Below the pieces are notes generated by a model. The model was not told the origin of the DNA, did no database searches, and saw only the letters and a program-made list of their open reading frames with translations. 29,396 nt of DNA from UBA6168 sp964643005 (GTDB lineage: Bacteria > Bacteroidota > Bacteroidia > Chitinophagales > Saprospiraceae), in NCBI GenBank assembly GCA_964643005.1, contig CAZXQI010000040.1:1-29396 (forward strand), written 5' to 3'. Below are positions 6,149-15,055 of this stretch, piece after piece; the first letter of the stretch is position 1; each line of letters opens with the position of its first letter. The position numbers and the translations under genes are program-made.

Positions 6149-6667
6149 ATGATGAGATCATTGAGACTAAGCTTGTTGTTTGCGCTCCTAATTGCCGCCA
6201 GCTCCGGCTTGATGGCGCAGAAATTCGGCCACCTTAACAGCGGGAATATCCTAATCCAGATACCCGAGACCCACCTCGCCGACAGTTTGTTGAAAATCTA
6301 TCAGGATTCACTGGTAGAGATAGGCAGCGTACAGGCAAAACAATTGGAAGCCGACTATAGAGCCTTTGCAAAGGAATACCAGAATGGCAACGTGCCGCCC
6401 GTACAGGCGCAGCAGAAACAGGATGAGTTCCAAAAAAGGCAGGATGCGCTTGGCGAATACCAGGACACGGTCATTCAATTGGTTGGCATGAAGAGGCAGG
6501 AACTCATCGGCCCCATTCTCGAGCGCCTACAGGAAATCATCAACCAGATCGGAAAGGAAGGGAACTACACCATGATCTTCGATACCAGCGTCTATAATAC
6601 CATTTTGTTCGCCCGGAATTCTGACGACTTAGAAGATTTAGTCAAAGCAAAACTCGGAATACAATAA
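6149..6667 (+). CDS. OmpH/Skp family periplasmic chaperone
   Basis: A 172-residue exported protein. Signal peptide MMRSLRLSLLFALLIAASSG is followed by LMAQ, and the mature chain begins with KFGHLNSGNILIQIPE, the start typical of Skp/OmpH proteins. A long charged, Gln/Glu/Lys-rich helical region follows (about residues 45-125), then the closing strand-helix part (IFDTSVYNTILFARNSDDLEDLV). Skp-type trimers hold unfolded outer-membrane proteins on the way to the Bam complex, which fits with bamD nearby. Two adjacent ATG codons at 6149 and 6152 are both possible. The frame extends to a TTG at 6116, which is part of the promoter and so not a start. Only an AG-rich stretch precedes the ATG. Confidence 0.88.
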   Translation: MMRSLRLSLLFALLIAASSGLMAQKFGHLNSGNILIQIPETHLADSLLKIYQDSLVEIGSVQAKQLEADYRAFAKEYQNGNVPPVQAQQKQDEFQKRQDALGEYQDTVIQLVGMKRQELIGPILERLQEIINQIGKEGNYTMIFDTSVYNTILFARNSDDLEDLVKAKLGIQ

Positions 6668-6689
6668 GTCCCTTCTCCCCAAAAATAAA

Positions 6690-6732
6690 AGCCTGGAATC
6701 AGCGGAGAGTTTGTCTGATTCCAGGCTTTTTC
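6690..6732. terminator. Bidirectional intrinsic terminator
   Basis: AGCCTGGAATCAG (6690-6702) pairs perfectly over 13 bp with CTGATTCCAGGCT (6715-6727), with T-rich stretches on the right (plus strand) and A-rich on the left (minus strand). It serves the convergent skp-like gene and site-2 protease operon. Confidence 0.92.
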
Positions 6733-6821
6733 TTTGTCGTTTTTGAAGCCCTTTCTTCAATTTTTAATAGAACAATAGAAGGCTGAAAGGCCGGAGAAGA
6801 ATTGGCAAAGGCGACGATGCG

Positions 6822-7910
6822 CTATTTCACTTCAATAAAATCATTGAGCGCCTCGCGATCTACCACTCCCGCCACAACTCCATTATCGAAAACCGGCAGA
6901 ATCGGATAGCCTGACTGACGCATGATATCGTCAGCCATCTGTAGAGAGTCGTTTTTTGATACGCCTTTAGCCCCCTGCTGGGTATATTCGCCCACCCTGT
7001 GCATCAGTCCGTTTTCGTTCACAGCCTTTAACACGGCCCAGTCGGGTAGGGCGCCCACTACCTTCTGTTGCTCGTCGAAGACCAGAAAATGCCGCTCCAC
7101 ATTTCCAGCCAGCAGCCTGAACGGTTTGGACATAGTGTCTTCCATTTGCAGGGGAGTATAATTTTCCTTTAATAAATCTGCCACCTTATGGCGGCTGAGC
7201 AGGGTCTTATATCCGATGTGTTTTCTTTCCCTGATAGCTGTGAAAAAAATAAAAACACCGATGAATATAATCGTCAGGCTGAATTCCTTAAGGCCGTAAG
7301 CTAACATCAGCGCAGCTATGCCCTGCCCAAAAAAGGTGGCGATTTGGGTGGCCTTGTACAGGCCAAACCGGCTCGAAAGCAAAGCCCTGAATACCCGCCC
7401 TCCATCCATCGGGAAGGCGGGCAGCATATTGAAGACAACGAGCATGACATTGATGAAGAGCAGCGCCGGCACAAAAAAGCGATAATCTCCGATTAGACTC
7501 ATTTCATCTCCGGGAGCTACGGAGGGAAGGGCGGAAATCCCCGGATAGATAAACCAGATACTGAGCAGCAGCGCAATTACCACATTGACCATCGGCCCGG
7601 CAATCGCAATGATTAGCTCCTGCAAAGGCTTTTCGGGCATGAGAGCCAGTCGGGCCACTCCGCCAATAGGTAGCAGAATGATGTCTGAAGTCTGAATCCC
7701 GTACCGCCGCGCCGCCAGTGCGTGCCCGTATTCGTGCATCGCCACGCAGACAAAAGTGGCAGCCATCAAGCCCCCTAACCAGATAGTCTGATGCGGCGCC
7801 ATATCCTTGTACAGGCCAATCAATGGAACGTATATCAGCAACAGCCAAAAGGTCCAGTGTACAAACACGGGAATACCAAAAAACTTCGCTATCTGAATGG
7901 AACCCCTCAT
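6822..7910 (-). CDS. Site-2 protease family metallopeptidase (M50) with CBS domains
   Basis: A 362-residue integral membrane protease. Several hydrophobic segments frame the zinc motif HEYGH (His59, Glu60, His63), and the third ligand Asp169 lies in FPMDGGRVFRALL. The protein is of the SpoIVFB/Rip-like group; a C-terminal half (from about residue 240) fits two CBS repeats, which often bind adenine nucleotides and regulate activity (ILPVFDNGVVAGVVDREAL is the last one). Such enzymes cut within transmembrane helices, for example anti-sigma factors or regulators; no substrate is suggested by the neighbours. It starts 29 bp after the thiolase gene and is the last gene of the M1-thiolase operon. 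Confidence 0.88.
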   Translation of the reverse strand: MRGSIQIAKFFGIPVFVHWTFWLLLIYVPLIGLYKDMAPHQTIWLGGLMAATFVCVAMHEYGHALAARRYGIQTSDIILLPIGGVARLALMPEKPLQELIIAIAGPMVNVVIALLLSIWFIYPGISALPSVAPGDEMSLIGDYRFFVPALLFINVMLVVFNMLPAFPMDGGRVFRALLSSRFGLYKATQIATFFGQGIAALMLAYGLKEFSLTIIFIGVFIFFTAIRERKHIGYKTLLSRHKVADLLKENYTPLQMEDTMSKPFRLLAGNVERHFLVFDEQQKVVGALPDWAVLKAVNENGLMHRVGEYTQQGAKGVSKNDSLQMADDIMRQSGYPILPVFDNGVVAGVVDREALNDFIEVK

Positions 7911-7939
7911 AATTGAATTTCTTCTGAATTTCTACTGAA

Positions 7940-9154
7940 TCACTGCCGTTCCAGAATGGTCGCATAGCCCTGCCCGACGCCTACGCAGAGGGTGACTAAA
8001 GCATAGCGCTTTTGCTGTTTGTGCAATTCGATGGCGGCGGTTTGCAAAATCCTCGCACCGGACATGCCCAGTGGATGGCCGATGGCGATGGCGCCGCCGT
8101 TGGGGTTGAGACGCGGGTCGTTGTCGGCGATGCCCCAGGTGCGGGTGCAGGCCAGAGACTGTGCGGCAAAAGCCTCGTTCAATTCGATGATGTCCATGTC
8201 CCGCAGACTTAGCCCGGCTCTTTTCAACGCCTTTTCCGAAGCAAATACCGGCCCGATACCCATGATGCGCGGCTCTACGCCGGCTACTGCATTGGAGACA
8301 ATTCGGGCCAGGGGCCGCAAATCGTATTTTTTGACGGCGTCCCCGGAGACGACGAGTATGGCCGCCGCACCATCGTTGAGGCCGGAGCTGTTACCCGCCG
8401 TGACAGAGCCTCCTTCCTCTGCTTTCCTGAAGGCGGGGTGGAGTCTGGCCAGCGCTTCCGGCGTTGTGTTGGGCTTGATAAATTCATCCTGCTCAAACAG
8501 GATGGGGTCTTTCTTTTTCTGGGGAATGGAGACGGGGACGATCTCTTCGGCCAGCCGGCCGGAAGCCTGAGCCTTTGCCGCTTTCATTTGCGACCAATAA
8601 GCAAAGGCATCCTGATCGCGGCGGCTGATTTGATGCAGCTCGGCCAGATTTTCGGCGGTGTTGCCCATGCCGTCCGTGCCGTATAGCTTTTGCATGGCCG
8701 GGTTGATGAACCGCCAGCCAAAGCTGGAATCGTACATCTGGGCGTCCCTGCCAAAGGCTTCCGAGGTTTTTGAAATAACCCAGGGGCCGCGGGTCATCTG
8801 CTCGACGCCGCCCGCAATAAACAGATCTCCGTTGCCGGTCTGTATAGCGCGAGCCGCATGGATGACGGCGGACATGCCCGAAGAGCACAGTCGGTTCACC
8901 GTCTCGCCAGGAACACTCCAGGGCAGTCCGGCTAAGAGCAGCGCCATTCGGGCGACGTTGCGGTTGTCTTCTCCCGCCTGGTTGGCGCAGCCCATAATGA
9001 CATCTTCGTAGGCCTCGCCTGGAATCCCAGGATGCCGCTCTACCAGCGTACGGATGACGTGGGCGGCCAGATCGTCGGCTCTTACTGCCGACAGCCCTCC
9101 CCTAAAATTGCCGACAGGCGTGCGAACGGCGTCTATGATGAATGCTTCTTTCAT
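7940..9154 (-). CDS. Acetyl-CoA C-acyltransferase (thiolase), PcaF/PaaJ-like
   Basis: A 404-residue thiolase counted from the ATG at 9152-9154 (MKEAFIIDAVRTPVG). The nucleophile Cys90 sits in NRLCSSGMSAV, the His360 motif is GHPLGMSGARI, and the second catalytic Cys390 is in CVGVGQG. The stretch around SSFGWRFINPAMQKLYGTD and MGNTAENLAE resembles the 3-oxoadipyl-CoA thiolases of the aromatic and phenylacetate routes more than degradative FadA. With no other pathway gene beside it, the physiological substrate stays open; fatty-acid oxidation is the other choice. The frame extends upstream into the aminopeptidase gene, but the family start and the 19-bp gap to that gene favour 9154. Second gene of a three-gene operon. 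Confidence 0.88.
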   Translation of the reverse strand: MKEAFIIDAVRTPVGNFRGGLSAVRADDLAAHVIRTLVERHPGIPGEAYEDVIMGCANQAGEDNRNVARMALLLAGLPWSVPGETVNRLCSSGMSAVIHAARAIQTGNGDLFIAGGVEQMTRGPWVISKTSEAFGRDAQMYDSSFGWRFINPAMQKLYGTDGMGNTAENLAELHQISRRDQDAFAYWSQMKAAKAQASGRLAEEIVPVSIPQKKKDPILFEQDEFIKPNTTPEALARLHPAFRKAEEGGSVTAGNSSGLNDGAAAILVVSGDAVKKYDLRPLARIVSNAVAGVEPRIMGIGPVFASEKALKRAGLSLRDMDIIELNEAFAAQSLACTRTWGIADNDPRLNPNGGAIAIGHPLGMSGARILQTAAIELHKQQKRYALVTLCVGVGQGYATILERQ

Positions 9155-9173
9155 ATTCTTTAAAAATTGGATG

Positions 9174-10820
9174 TCAGTTGGCGATGAGGTGGACGTAAAA
9201 GCGTTTGTCAACGCTGACTTCCTTAGTATTTTTTATCGGAAGTCGTAGTTCTTTCCACTGTGCCTCCGGGTGAATCAACTGCCAGGAACCGTCTTTGGCT
9301 TTTATCCTGACGGGCATGTCAAAATCTTTGACGCAGTTAGCCCAGCGATAGGAGACGAGTGAATTGCCGCCTTTTTTCTTTCCGTCGGCCATTTTTATTT
9401 CAAGAGTTGGAATTTGGGCAGTGCGCAGGTATTGGTCGAATACTTTTGAAAAATCCTGCCCTGCGTGTTGGGAGAGATAGCTCTCTATCTGATCGGTAGA
9501 GACGGTTTGATGCCGAAAGTCACTGTTCAGCCCCCGTAGGATTTGCCTGAATTTCTCATCGTCATCAATGAGTTGTCGGATGGTGTGCAACATGCTCCCT
9601 CCCTTGTAATACATGTCGCCGCTGCCTTCCCTGTTTACGTTATAAATGCCAATGATGGGGCGATCGTTGGCGACATTTCTACGGCAGCCGATATTGTAGC
9701 GGTCTGCGGCGTCCTCGCCAAATTCGCATTCGGCGTACAGGGTTTCGGAGTAATTGGTGAAACCCTCATGCACCCACATATCGGCGACATCGCGGCTGCT
9801 GATATTGTTGCCGAACCACTCGTGACCCGATTCGTGTACCAGAATAAAGTCGAATTTTTTGCCGACGCCCGTCGCCGACAAATCTGCTCCGCGGTAGCCG
9901 TAGCGGTAGTCGTTGCCATAAGCTACGGCACTCTGGTGCTCCATGCCGAGATGCGATGATTCTACCAACTTGAATCCGTCCTCGTAAAACGGATAAGGCC
10001 CGAACCAATACTCAAAGCAGCGCAGCATCTTGGGAGTTTCCCGCAGGAACATATCTTTTGCCTTGTCGAGATTGTAATCTATCGCCCAGAAATCGAGGCT
10101 CAGCTTTCCCTTTTCACCGGAAAAAGTATCGGAGAAATGCTCGTAGTAGCCGATGTAGGGAATGAGATTGTAATTGTTGATGGGGTTGACGACTGCCCAG
10201 GTACTGGTCGCAGTACCGTCGCCATTATCTACTATGGAGCGCAGGCGACCGTTGCCGACGGATTTCATTTCAGAAGGCGCAGTGATGTGCAGGGCTGCGC
10301 TATCCGGCTCGTCATATTGGTGATCTTTGTTCGGGTACCAGATGCTGGCGCCAATTCCTTCGCAGGCGACGGTTATCCAGGGGCGACCCTGCTTGTCTTT
10401 TTCCCAGACTAAGCCGCCGTCCCAGGGCGGGCGCTTTGCCGCTACGGGCTGGCCGTGGTAGTAAATGGATATTTTTTTAAAAATGCCCTTTTCCTGGAGA
10501 GGAGTTTTTATAAAATAAGCATTCCCGTCCTTTTCCCAGACCAACTGTCTGCCGTCCTGAACGACGCTATCCACCACGAGAGGCTCCTGTAGGTCAATCT
10601 GCATGGCCTCTCCCGCAGGGTTCAATACTTCGTAAGTGATTGAATTCCAGCCTGATATGCTTTTGCTTTCATAATCAAAAGCGACGTGCAGGTCGTAATG
10701 CCGAGCATCCCACCATGCCCGCTCAGGGGTGATAGAGCCTCGCAATGTGTCGGCATGGCTGAAGGGCTGAGCCTGAACAAAGAAGGGCAGGCACAAAAAG
10801 AGGATGATTATTTTATTCAT
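9174..10820 (-). CDS. Exported M1 family aminopeptidase
   Basis: A 548-residue zinc metallopeptidase. Signal peptide MNKIIILFLCLPFFVQAQ; then the N-terminal beta domain of M1 enzymes (RHYDLHVAFDYESKSISGW), the exopeptidase motif GMEHQ at about 292-296 in place of the usual GAMEN, and the zinc site HESGH (His329, Glu330, His333) with Glu352 in WVHEGFTNYSE 18 residues later. It stops soon after the catalytic domain and a short beta segment, as in the compact Bacteroidota exported forms, and lacks the large C-terminal helical domain of PepN. It should remove N-terminal residues from peptides in the periplasm or outside. First gene of the operon with the thiolase and the site-2 protease. Confidence 0.9.
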   Translation of the reverse strand: MNKIIILFLCLPFFVQAQPFSHADTLRGSITPERAWWDARHYDLHVAFDYESKSISGWNSITYEVLNPAGEAMQIDLQEPLVVDSVVQDGRQLVWEKDGNAYFIKTPLQEKGIFKKISIYYHGQPVAAKRPPWDGGLVWEKDKQGRPWITVACEGIGASIWYPNKDHQYDEPDSAALHITAPSEMKSVGNGRLRSIVDNGDGTATSTWAVVNPINNYNLIPYIGYYEHFSDTFSGEKGKLSLDFWAIDYNLDKAKDMFLRETPKMLRCFEYWFGPYPFYEDGFKLVESSHLGMEHQSAVAYGNDYRYGYRGADLSATGVGKKFDFILVHESGHEWFGNNISSRDVADMWVHEGFTNYSETLYAECEFGEDAADRYNIGCRRNVANDRPIIGIYNVNREGSGDMYYKGGSMLHTIRQLIDDDEKFRQILRGLNSDFRHQTVSTDQIESYLSQHAGQDFSKVFDQYLRTAQIPTLEIKMADGKKKGGNSLVSYRWANCVKDFDMPVRIKAKDGSWQLIHPEAQWKELRLPIKNTKEVSVDKRFYVHLIAN

Positions 10821-10861
10821 GAAAAAATGTCTTTGGTTTTTTTAAAATACAGTTACTTAGG

Positions 10862-10937
10862 TTCTATGGAGTTCAGAGAAGATTAAAAATCCGAAGTTAA
10901 GTCGAACTGAACTTCCCCTCCGATAAGAATCATCTGC
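10862..10937 (-). repeat. Imperfect dispersed repeat, copy B
   Basis: Partner of 5364-5444. Shared blocks are CTATGGA, AATCCGAAG, TCGAA, TTCCC and TCTGC. Here GAAGTT and AACTTC can form a short hairpin on the minus strand followed by GGATTTTT, so this copy too looks terminator-like, 200 bp beyond the cytochrome c gene. The surrounding 10821-11119 region has no gene; an AT palindrome-like stretch with AGAGTT...AACTCT arms lies near 11055-11088. Confidence 0.45.
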
Positions 10938-11119
10938 GAAAAACCCTGCGCCTTGCGACCCTCCCTAAATATTGCATTGCGCCCTGCGCGCACTTTAAAA
11001 CCATAGAGCAGAAAAATGAAAACTCAACAAGGTGGACGACCGTCGGTTCAATGAAGAGTTTTTTAATTTTTTTTAAAAAAATAACTCTCTACGGGCAGGC
11101 CATAATTATTTTCCAAAAT

Positions 11120-11440
11120 TCAGTCGGCGTCTCTACTTTCATTTTCTCGCAGACCTTCGACATACTCGGCGACAGCTTCAATTTTTTCACTGCTCAAAAT
11201 GGATTTAAAGGGCGTCATGCCATTGCGGCCATTGGAGATTACATTGATGCGCTCTTCTAAGCTCAGGGTAGATTTCGTCAGGTCGAATGCTCCGGCCGCT
11301 CCCATATTCCCTTTAATGCCGTGACAGACAATGCAGTTGTCTTTAAAAATTTTTTGTCCGTTCACGGCGCCTTCCTCAGAGGAAGGACTACACGCAAAGT
11401 AAATACACAGCAATATGGCCAGTAGGACAGTTTTTTTCAT
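11120..11440 (-). CDS. Small c-type cytochrome, probable lipoprotein
   Basis: A 106-residue protein counted from the ATG at 11438-11440 (MKKTVLLAILLCIYFAC), giving a signal peptide ending at Cys17, a likely lipidation site though the residues before it are not a perfect lipobox. The single haem site is CIVCH (Cys36, Cys39, His40), and the axial Met is probably Met75 in NGRNGMTPFKS, as in class I monohaem cytochromes of the cytochrome c6/cbb3 type. It probably carries electrons in the periplasm. The frame opens 21 codons earlier, but that extension would bury the signal peptide. No oxidase or reductase gene is nearby to indicate a partner. Divergent from priA. Confidence 0.85.
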   Translation of the reverse strand: MKKTVLLAILLCIYFACSPSSEEGAVNGQKIFKDNCIVCHGIKGNMGAAGAFDLTKSTLSLEERINVISNGRNGMTPFKSILSSEKIEAVAEYVEGLRENESRDAD

Positions 11441-11529
11441 TTTGAAAAAATGATTTTTCACAAAGACTGCGAAAGTAAAGATTAGCTGAAAAATAGCCGG
11501 CAAGTTAGCATGCTTAGCGCTGCGGAGAC

Positions 11530-11537
11530 TAAGTTTG
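11530..11537 (+). promoter_or_regulatory. Promoter -7 element of priA
   Basis: TAAGTTTG matches TAnnTTTG and lies 25 bp before the priA ATG. No clear -33 box is visible. A weaker match (TACTTTCG on the minus strand, 11470-11477) may serve the divergent cytochrome gene. Confidence 0.45.
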
Positions 11538-11562
11538 GACTTCCGGCAACCCCGGCCTTTCT

Positions 11563-14166
11563 ATGAGCGTTTTTAAAAAGTCAGTTTTCAAAAAATGCCG
11601 ACTTTCGCTTTCCTTTAAAAGTAAACCTCCAGATTCATTGAGCCGCGAAACCTATCATCCCGTCGCTACTTCGAGTGTTTTCACCGATGTCATACTGCCC
11701 TTAGCTGTGCCTAAGCCGTACAGCTACTCCGTGCCGGAAGAGATGGTCGAGCTGGTGAAACCCGGACTGCGGGTAGAAGTACAATTTGGCGGAAGGTTAT
11801 ACGCCGGATTGGTGATGAGGGTCCACGAAAATCAACCGGAGTACCGCCTGAACCCCATCCTGTCCGTGATTGATGAAACGCCGATTTTGGATAGAAAAAC
11901 CCTGGACTTCTGGAAATGGCTGGCCGAATACTACGCCTGCGCGCTCGGCGAGGTGATGAACGTCGCTCTTCCCGCCAATTTTAAATTAGCGGGCGAACGG
12001 CGGCTGAGGCTCAGTCCGCTCTTTGACGACAACATGGGAGGATTGGACGACAAAGAGTTCCTGATTACAGAGGCTCTGGGTATTCAGGAAACCATCACTA
12101 TTGACGAGGTGCGGAAAATCCTAAACCAGAAAACCGTCATGCCCGTCGTCAGGCGACTGATAGAGAAGCAGATTATATACCTCTACGAGGAATTAGAAGA
12201 AAAATACCGACCCAAAAAAGTGGCCTGCGTTCGATTAGCCGAGCCTTATCGCTCCGACGCTAAGCTATTGCAGGAGGCCTTTGACCTCTGCGCGCGGGCG
12301 GCGCGACAGACGGAAGCGCTGGTCGCCTTTGTCCAGTTGACCCGCCAAAAATCGGCTGCCGACGGCGGTATCCTGCGCCAGGAGCTTTACAAGAAAGCCG
12401 GCATTGACGCTTCCGTGTTGAATGCGATGGTTCACAAGGGAATCTTTGAACTGTACGAAAGGGAAGTGAGCCGGCTCGGCGGCTATGAAGACGAATTAGT
12501 CGAAGCGGAGAAACTTTCAGCGCAACAGGCGCAGGCCTTAGAAGAAATCCACGCTTGTTTTGCAGAAAAGAATGTAGTGTTACTCCACGGCGTCACCGGC
12601 AGCGGAAAGACGAGGGTTTACATAGAACTTATCAGGGAAGCCATCGCCAGGGGTGAGCAGGTGCTTTATCTCCTGCCAGAAGTGGGACTTACTACGCAGA
12701 TTATCAGCCGCTTACAGAAGGTTTTCGGCGATGAAATTTCAGTCTATCACCACCGCATCACGAATAACGAGCGGGTTGAACTTTGGAAAAAAGTCATGGC
12801 CTTCCGTTCGGTAGCCGATGCGGGAACCGGAAACCTGAGCGCTTTGTCTCCTATCCTCCTCGGGGCGAGGTCTGCGCTTTTTCTGCCTTTTTCCAAATTG
12901 GGTTTAGTCATCGTGGACGAAGAGCACGACACTTCTTTTAAACAGAACGACCCCGCTCCGCGCTACCACGGGCGGGATGCCGCCATTTATCTGGCTCACC
13001 TTCACGGAGCCAAAGTACTGCTCGGCACCGCAACTCCTTCGCTCGAAACTTATCAGAACTGCAAGACTGGCAAGTACGGATTGGTGGAGATGCAGCAGCG
13101 CTACGGAAATGTCGAGCTGCCGGAGCTGCTCATCGTGGACGCCCGCGAGGAGGCAAAACAACGCAAATTGCAAAGCCACTTCACCAGCGTCCTGCTGGAT
13201 GAACTGAAAGCCGCCTTAGAACGAGGGGAGCAGGCTATTCTCTTCCAAAACCGCCGGGGCTATGCGCCAACCCTGCGATGCCCGTCCTGCGGCTGGCACG
13301 CTGAGTGCATCCATTGCGACGTAAGCCTCACCTACCACAAGCACCGGCACAACCTAATCTGCCATTATTGCGGCTACCATACGCCGGTGGCGACGACCTG
13401 CCCTGCTTGTGGAAGCCTGGAATTAAAACTACAAGGTTTCGGCACGGAGAAAATCGAAGACGAACTAAAAATCTATCTTCCGGAAGCGACGATCGCCCGC
13501 ATGGACTACGACACCGTGCGCACAAAAGACGCCCATGCCCACATCATCAACGACTTTGAAGAGGGACGCATAGATATACTCGTAGGCACACAGATGGTGA
13601 CTAAGGGTCTCGATTTTGAAAACGTAGGCGTGGTCGGCGTCGTCAGCGCCGACCAGTTGCTCCAGTTCCCCGACTTCCGCTCCGGCGAGCGGGGCTTCCA
13701 GCTCATCACGCAGGTAGCGGGCAGGGCTGGACGAAAAGGCAAACGGGGCAAAGTCATCGTTCAGGCGATGAATGTATCTCATCCCGTATTGCGCGAGGTC
13801 TTAGACAACGACTTCCAGGCCTTTTTCGAGCGGGAAATCATGGAGCGCAAATCTTTTGGCTACCCGCCCTTTACCCGCCTGATCCACATTGCGCTAAAGC
13901 ACAAAAAGCCGGAAGCGCTCAACCGGGGCGCCAAAGTATTCGTACAGGTTTTGAGAAATGAACTGGGTCAAAGGGTACTAGGGCCGACTGTCCCCCCCGT
14001 TGGCCGCGTCAGAGGCATGTTTCTATTAGACGTCCTAATCAAGATGGAGCGCAATCCCGATCTCTGGAAAAGGTCAAAAGACCTGATTGCAAAAGCCGCC
14101 CAGGTCATGCAGCAGCAGGAAGGCTTCTCTACCGTCAGAGTCAATGTGGATGTGGATCCGATTTGA
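11563..14166 (+). CDS. priA: Primosomal protein N' (replication restart helicase PriA)
   Basis: An 867-residue superfamily 2 DNA helicase. After an N-terminal DNA-binding domain (from VILPLAVPKPYSY, about residue 43) come Walker A GVTGSGKT near 343, the DEEH box in VIVDEEHD near 451, and a zinc region with paired cysteines CPSCGWHAECIHC near 574 and CHYCGYHTPVATTCPACG. The C-terminal part includes the conserved VAGRAGRKGKRG motif. PriA reloads the replicative helicase at stalled forks. The first 36 residues are basic and not part of the family core; there is no later ATG before the core, so the start at 11563 is kept. No Shine-Dalgarno sequence is present. Single transcription unit, convergent with pth. 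Confidence 0.95.
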   Translation: MSVFKKSVFKKCRLSLSFKSKPPDSLSRETYHPVATSSVFTDVILPLAVPKPYSYSVPEEMVELVKPGLRVEVQFGGRLYAGLVMRVHENQPEYRLNPILSVIDETPILDRKTLDFWKWLAEYYACALGEVMNVALPANFKLAGERRLRLSPLFDDNMGGLDDKEFLITEALGIQETITIDEVRKILNQKTVMPVVRRLIEKQIIYLYEELEEKYRPKKVACVRLAEPYRSDAKLLQEAFDLCARAARQTEALVAFVQLTRQKSAADGGILRQELYKKAGIDASVLNAMVHKGIFELYEREVSRLGGYEDELVEAEKLSAQQAQALEEIHACFAEKNVVLLHGVTGSGKTRVYIELIREAIARGEQVLYLLPEVGLTTQIISRLQKVFGDEISVYHHRITNNERVELWKKVMAFRSVADAGTGNLSALSPILLGARSALFLPFSKLGLVIVDEEHDTSFKQNDPAPRYHGRDAAIYLAHLHGAKVLLGTATPSLETYQNCKTGKYGLVEMQQRYGNVELPELLIVDAREEAKQRKLQSHFTSVLLDELKAALERGEQAILFQNRRGYAPTLRCPSCGWHAECIHCDVSLTYHKHRHNLICHYCGYHTPVATTCPACGSLELKLQGFGTEKIEDELKIYLPEATIARMDYDTVRTKDAHAHIINDFEEGRIDILVGTQMVTKGLDFENVGVVGVVSADQLLQFPDFRSGERGFQLITQVAGRAGRKGKRGKVIVQAMNVSHPVLREVLDNDFQAFFEREIMERKSFGYPPFTRLIHIALKHKKPEALNRGAKVFVQVLRNELGQRVLGPTVPPVGRVRGMFLLDVLIKMERNPDLWKRSKDLIAKAAQVMQQQEGFSTVRVNVDVDPI

Positions 14167-14234
14167 TGTTTGGGGGATGGGATGTACCGGCCTCTGCGAG
14201 CTGAGCGCTTTAGGGGTTTTTAGAGCGACAACGA

Positions 14235-14300
14235 GTTGTAAGCCAGGCGCCAGGAGCGTCGCTCCCCTCCTTTGGAGGAGCCAGGGGAGGCTCTCGTCAG
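14235..14300. repeat. GC-rich hairpin cluster between priA and pth (REP-like)
   Basis: Between the two convergent genes lie GGAGCG/CGCTCC (about 14253-14265), CTCC/GGAG around TTTG, and TCCCCT/AGGGGA (about 14263-14288). The phrase CTCCTTTGGAGGAG...AGGGGAGG resembles short hairpin repeats scattered through Bacteroidota intergenic DNA (recalled, not searched). It may also act as the terminator of one or both genes, though no T run follows. Confidence 0.4.
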
Positions 14301-14312
14301 GCGGGAGCAATC

Positions 14313-14930
14313 TCACTCCCCATTCACCTGGTTCATGGCGAAGTTGAGGCCGATAGTTCCGAAGGCTTTGACGGCGTCGGCGGCTCGTTTTAGGATTTCG
14401 GGAAGTTTGTCTTTTTCCTCGCCGCTCCATTCGCTGAGGACGTAGTTCACCTGTTGGCCTTTGAAAAAATCTCTGCCGATGCCGATGCGCAGGCGGGCGT
14501 AGTTATTGCCTCCTGTCATTTGGTCAATGTCTTTTAGGCCGTTGTGTCCGCCGTCGGCGCCTTTGCCCCGCAGCCGGATTTTGCCGAGGGGCAGGTTCAG
14601 GTCGTCCACGATGACGAGGAGGTTATCTTTGGGGATATTGTGCTTCTGGAGCCAGTGCCGGACGGATTTACCGCTGCGGTTCATAAAAGTGGAGGGCTTC
14701 AGGAGGATGAAGGTCCGTCCCTTGTGCCGGAACTCGGCGAGGTCGCCTAAGGTATCATTCTTGAAAGAGACATTAAATTCTTCAGAGAGAAAATCCACCA
14801 CGTCAAAACCGATATTATGGCGGGTATGGTCGTAGTCGGCGCCCATGTTTCCGAGGCCGGCAATGAGATACTTCATTGGATCAGGATCAGGTTGTTTGAA
14901 AAGATTTTTCAGTTTTTTTAAAAAAGGCAT
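14313..14930 (-). CDS. pth: Peptidyl-tRNA hydrolase
   Basis: A 205-residue enzyme that frees tRNA from stalled peptidyl-tRNA. Family motifs: YLIAGLGNMG (Asn28), TRHNIGFD with the catalytic His38, FMNRSGKSV, DDLNLPLGKIRLRGKG and GGHNGLKDI. The family core starts at Met19 (14876). The 18 residues before it, MPFLKKLKNLFKQPDPDP, are kept because similar short extensions occur in Bacteroidota Pth and a good promoter element lies just upstream of this start; starting at 14876 remains possible. The order is convergent with priA and divergent from the patatin-like gene. Confidence 0.93.
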   Translation of the reverse strand: MPFLKKLKNLFKQPDPDPMKYLIAGLGNMGADYDHTRHNIGFDVVDFLSEEFNVSFKNDTLGDLAEFRHKGRTFILLKPSTFMNRSGKSVRHWLQKHNIPKDNLLVIVDDLNLPLGKIRLRGKGADGGHNGLKDIDQMTGGNNYARLRIGIGRDFFKGQQVNYVLSEWSGEEKDKLPEILKRAADAVKAFGTIGLNFAMNQVNGE

Positions 14931-14972
14931 CGCATGACTTTGAGAAAAAACTTAGGAAGTTTGAAAACGGCG

Positions 14973-14981
14973 GCAAAAGTA
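14973..14981 (-). promoter_or_regulatory. Promoter -7 element of pth
   Basis: The minus strand reads TACTTTTGC, matching TAnnTTTG plus the following C, about 42 bp before the pth ATG at 14930. The -33 box is not clear. Confidence 0.45.
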
Positions 14982-15004
14982 AGCACAGCGGCAAAAACAA
15001 GTCC

Positions 15005-15036
15005 TTGCAGGCAAAAGCTTTAAAATGCTAACTTGG
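15005..15036 (+). promoter_or_regulatory. Possible promoter of the patatin-like gene
   Basis: TTG (15005-15007), a 21-bp spacer and TAACTTGG (15029-15036), one mismatch from TAnnTTTG. The leader would be about 15 nt, with GGGGG directly before the ATG at 15056. Confidence 0.3.
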
Positions 15037-15055
15037 TCGCCAAATTTTTTGGGGG

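Noticed and set aside
5940..6161. Small minus-strand open frame before skp
   Set aside because: It crosses the terminator hairpin and the skp promoter; sequence is low complexity.
8019..8570. Open frame of 183 codons opposite the thiolase gene
   Set aside because: Lies fully antisense to a gene with intact catalytic motifs; low-complexity Ser/Pro/Ala composition typical of a shadow frame.
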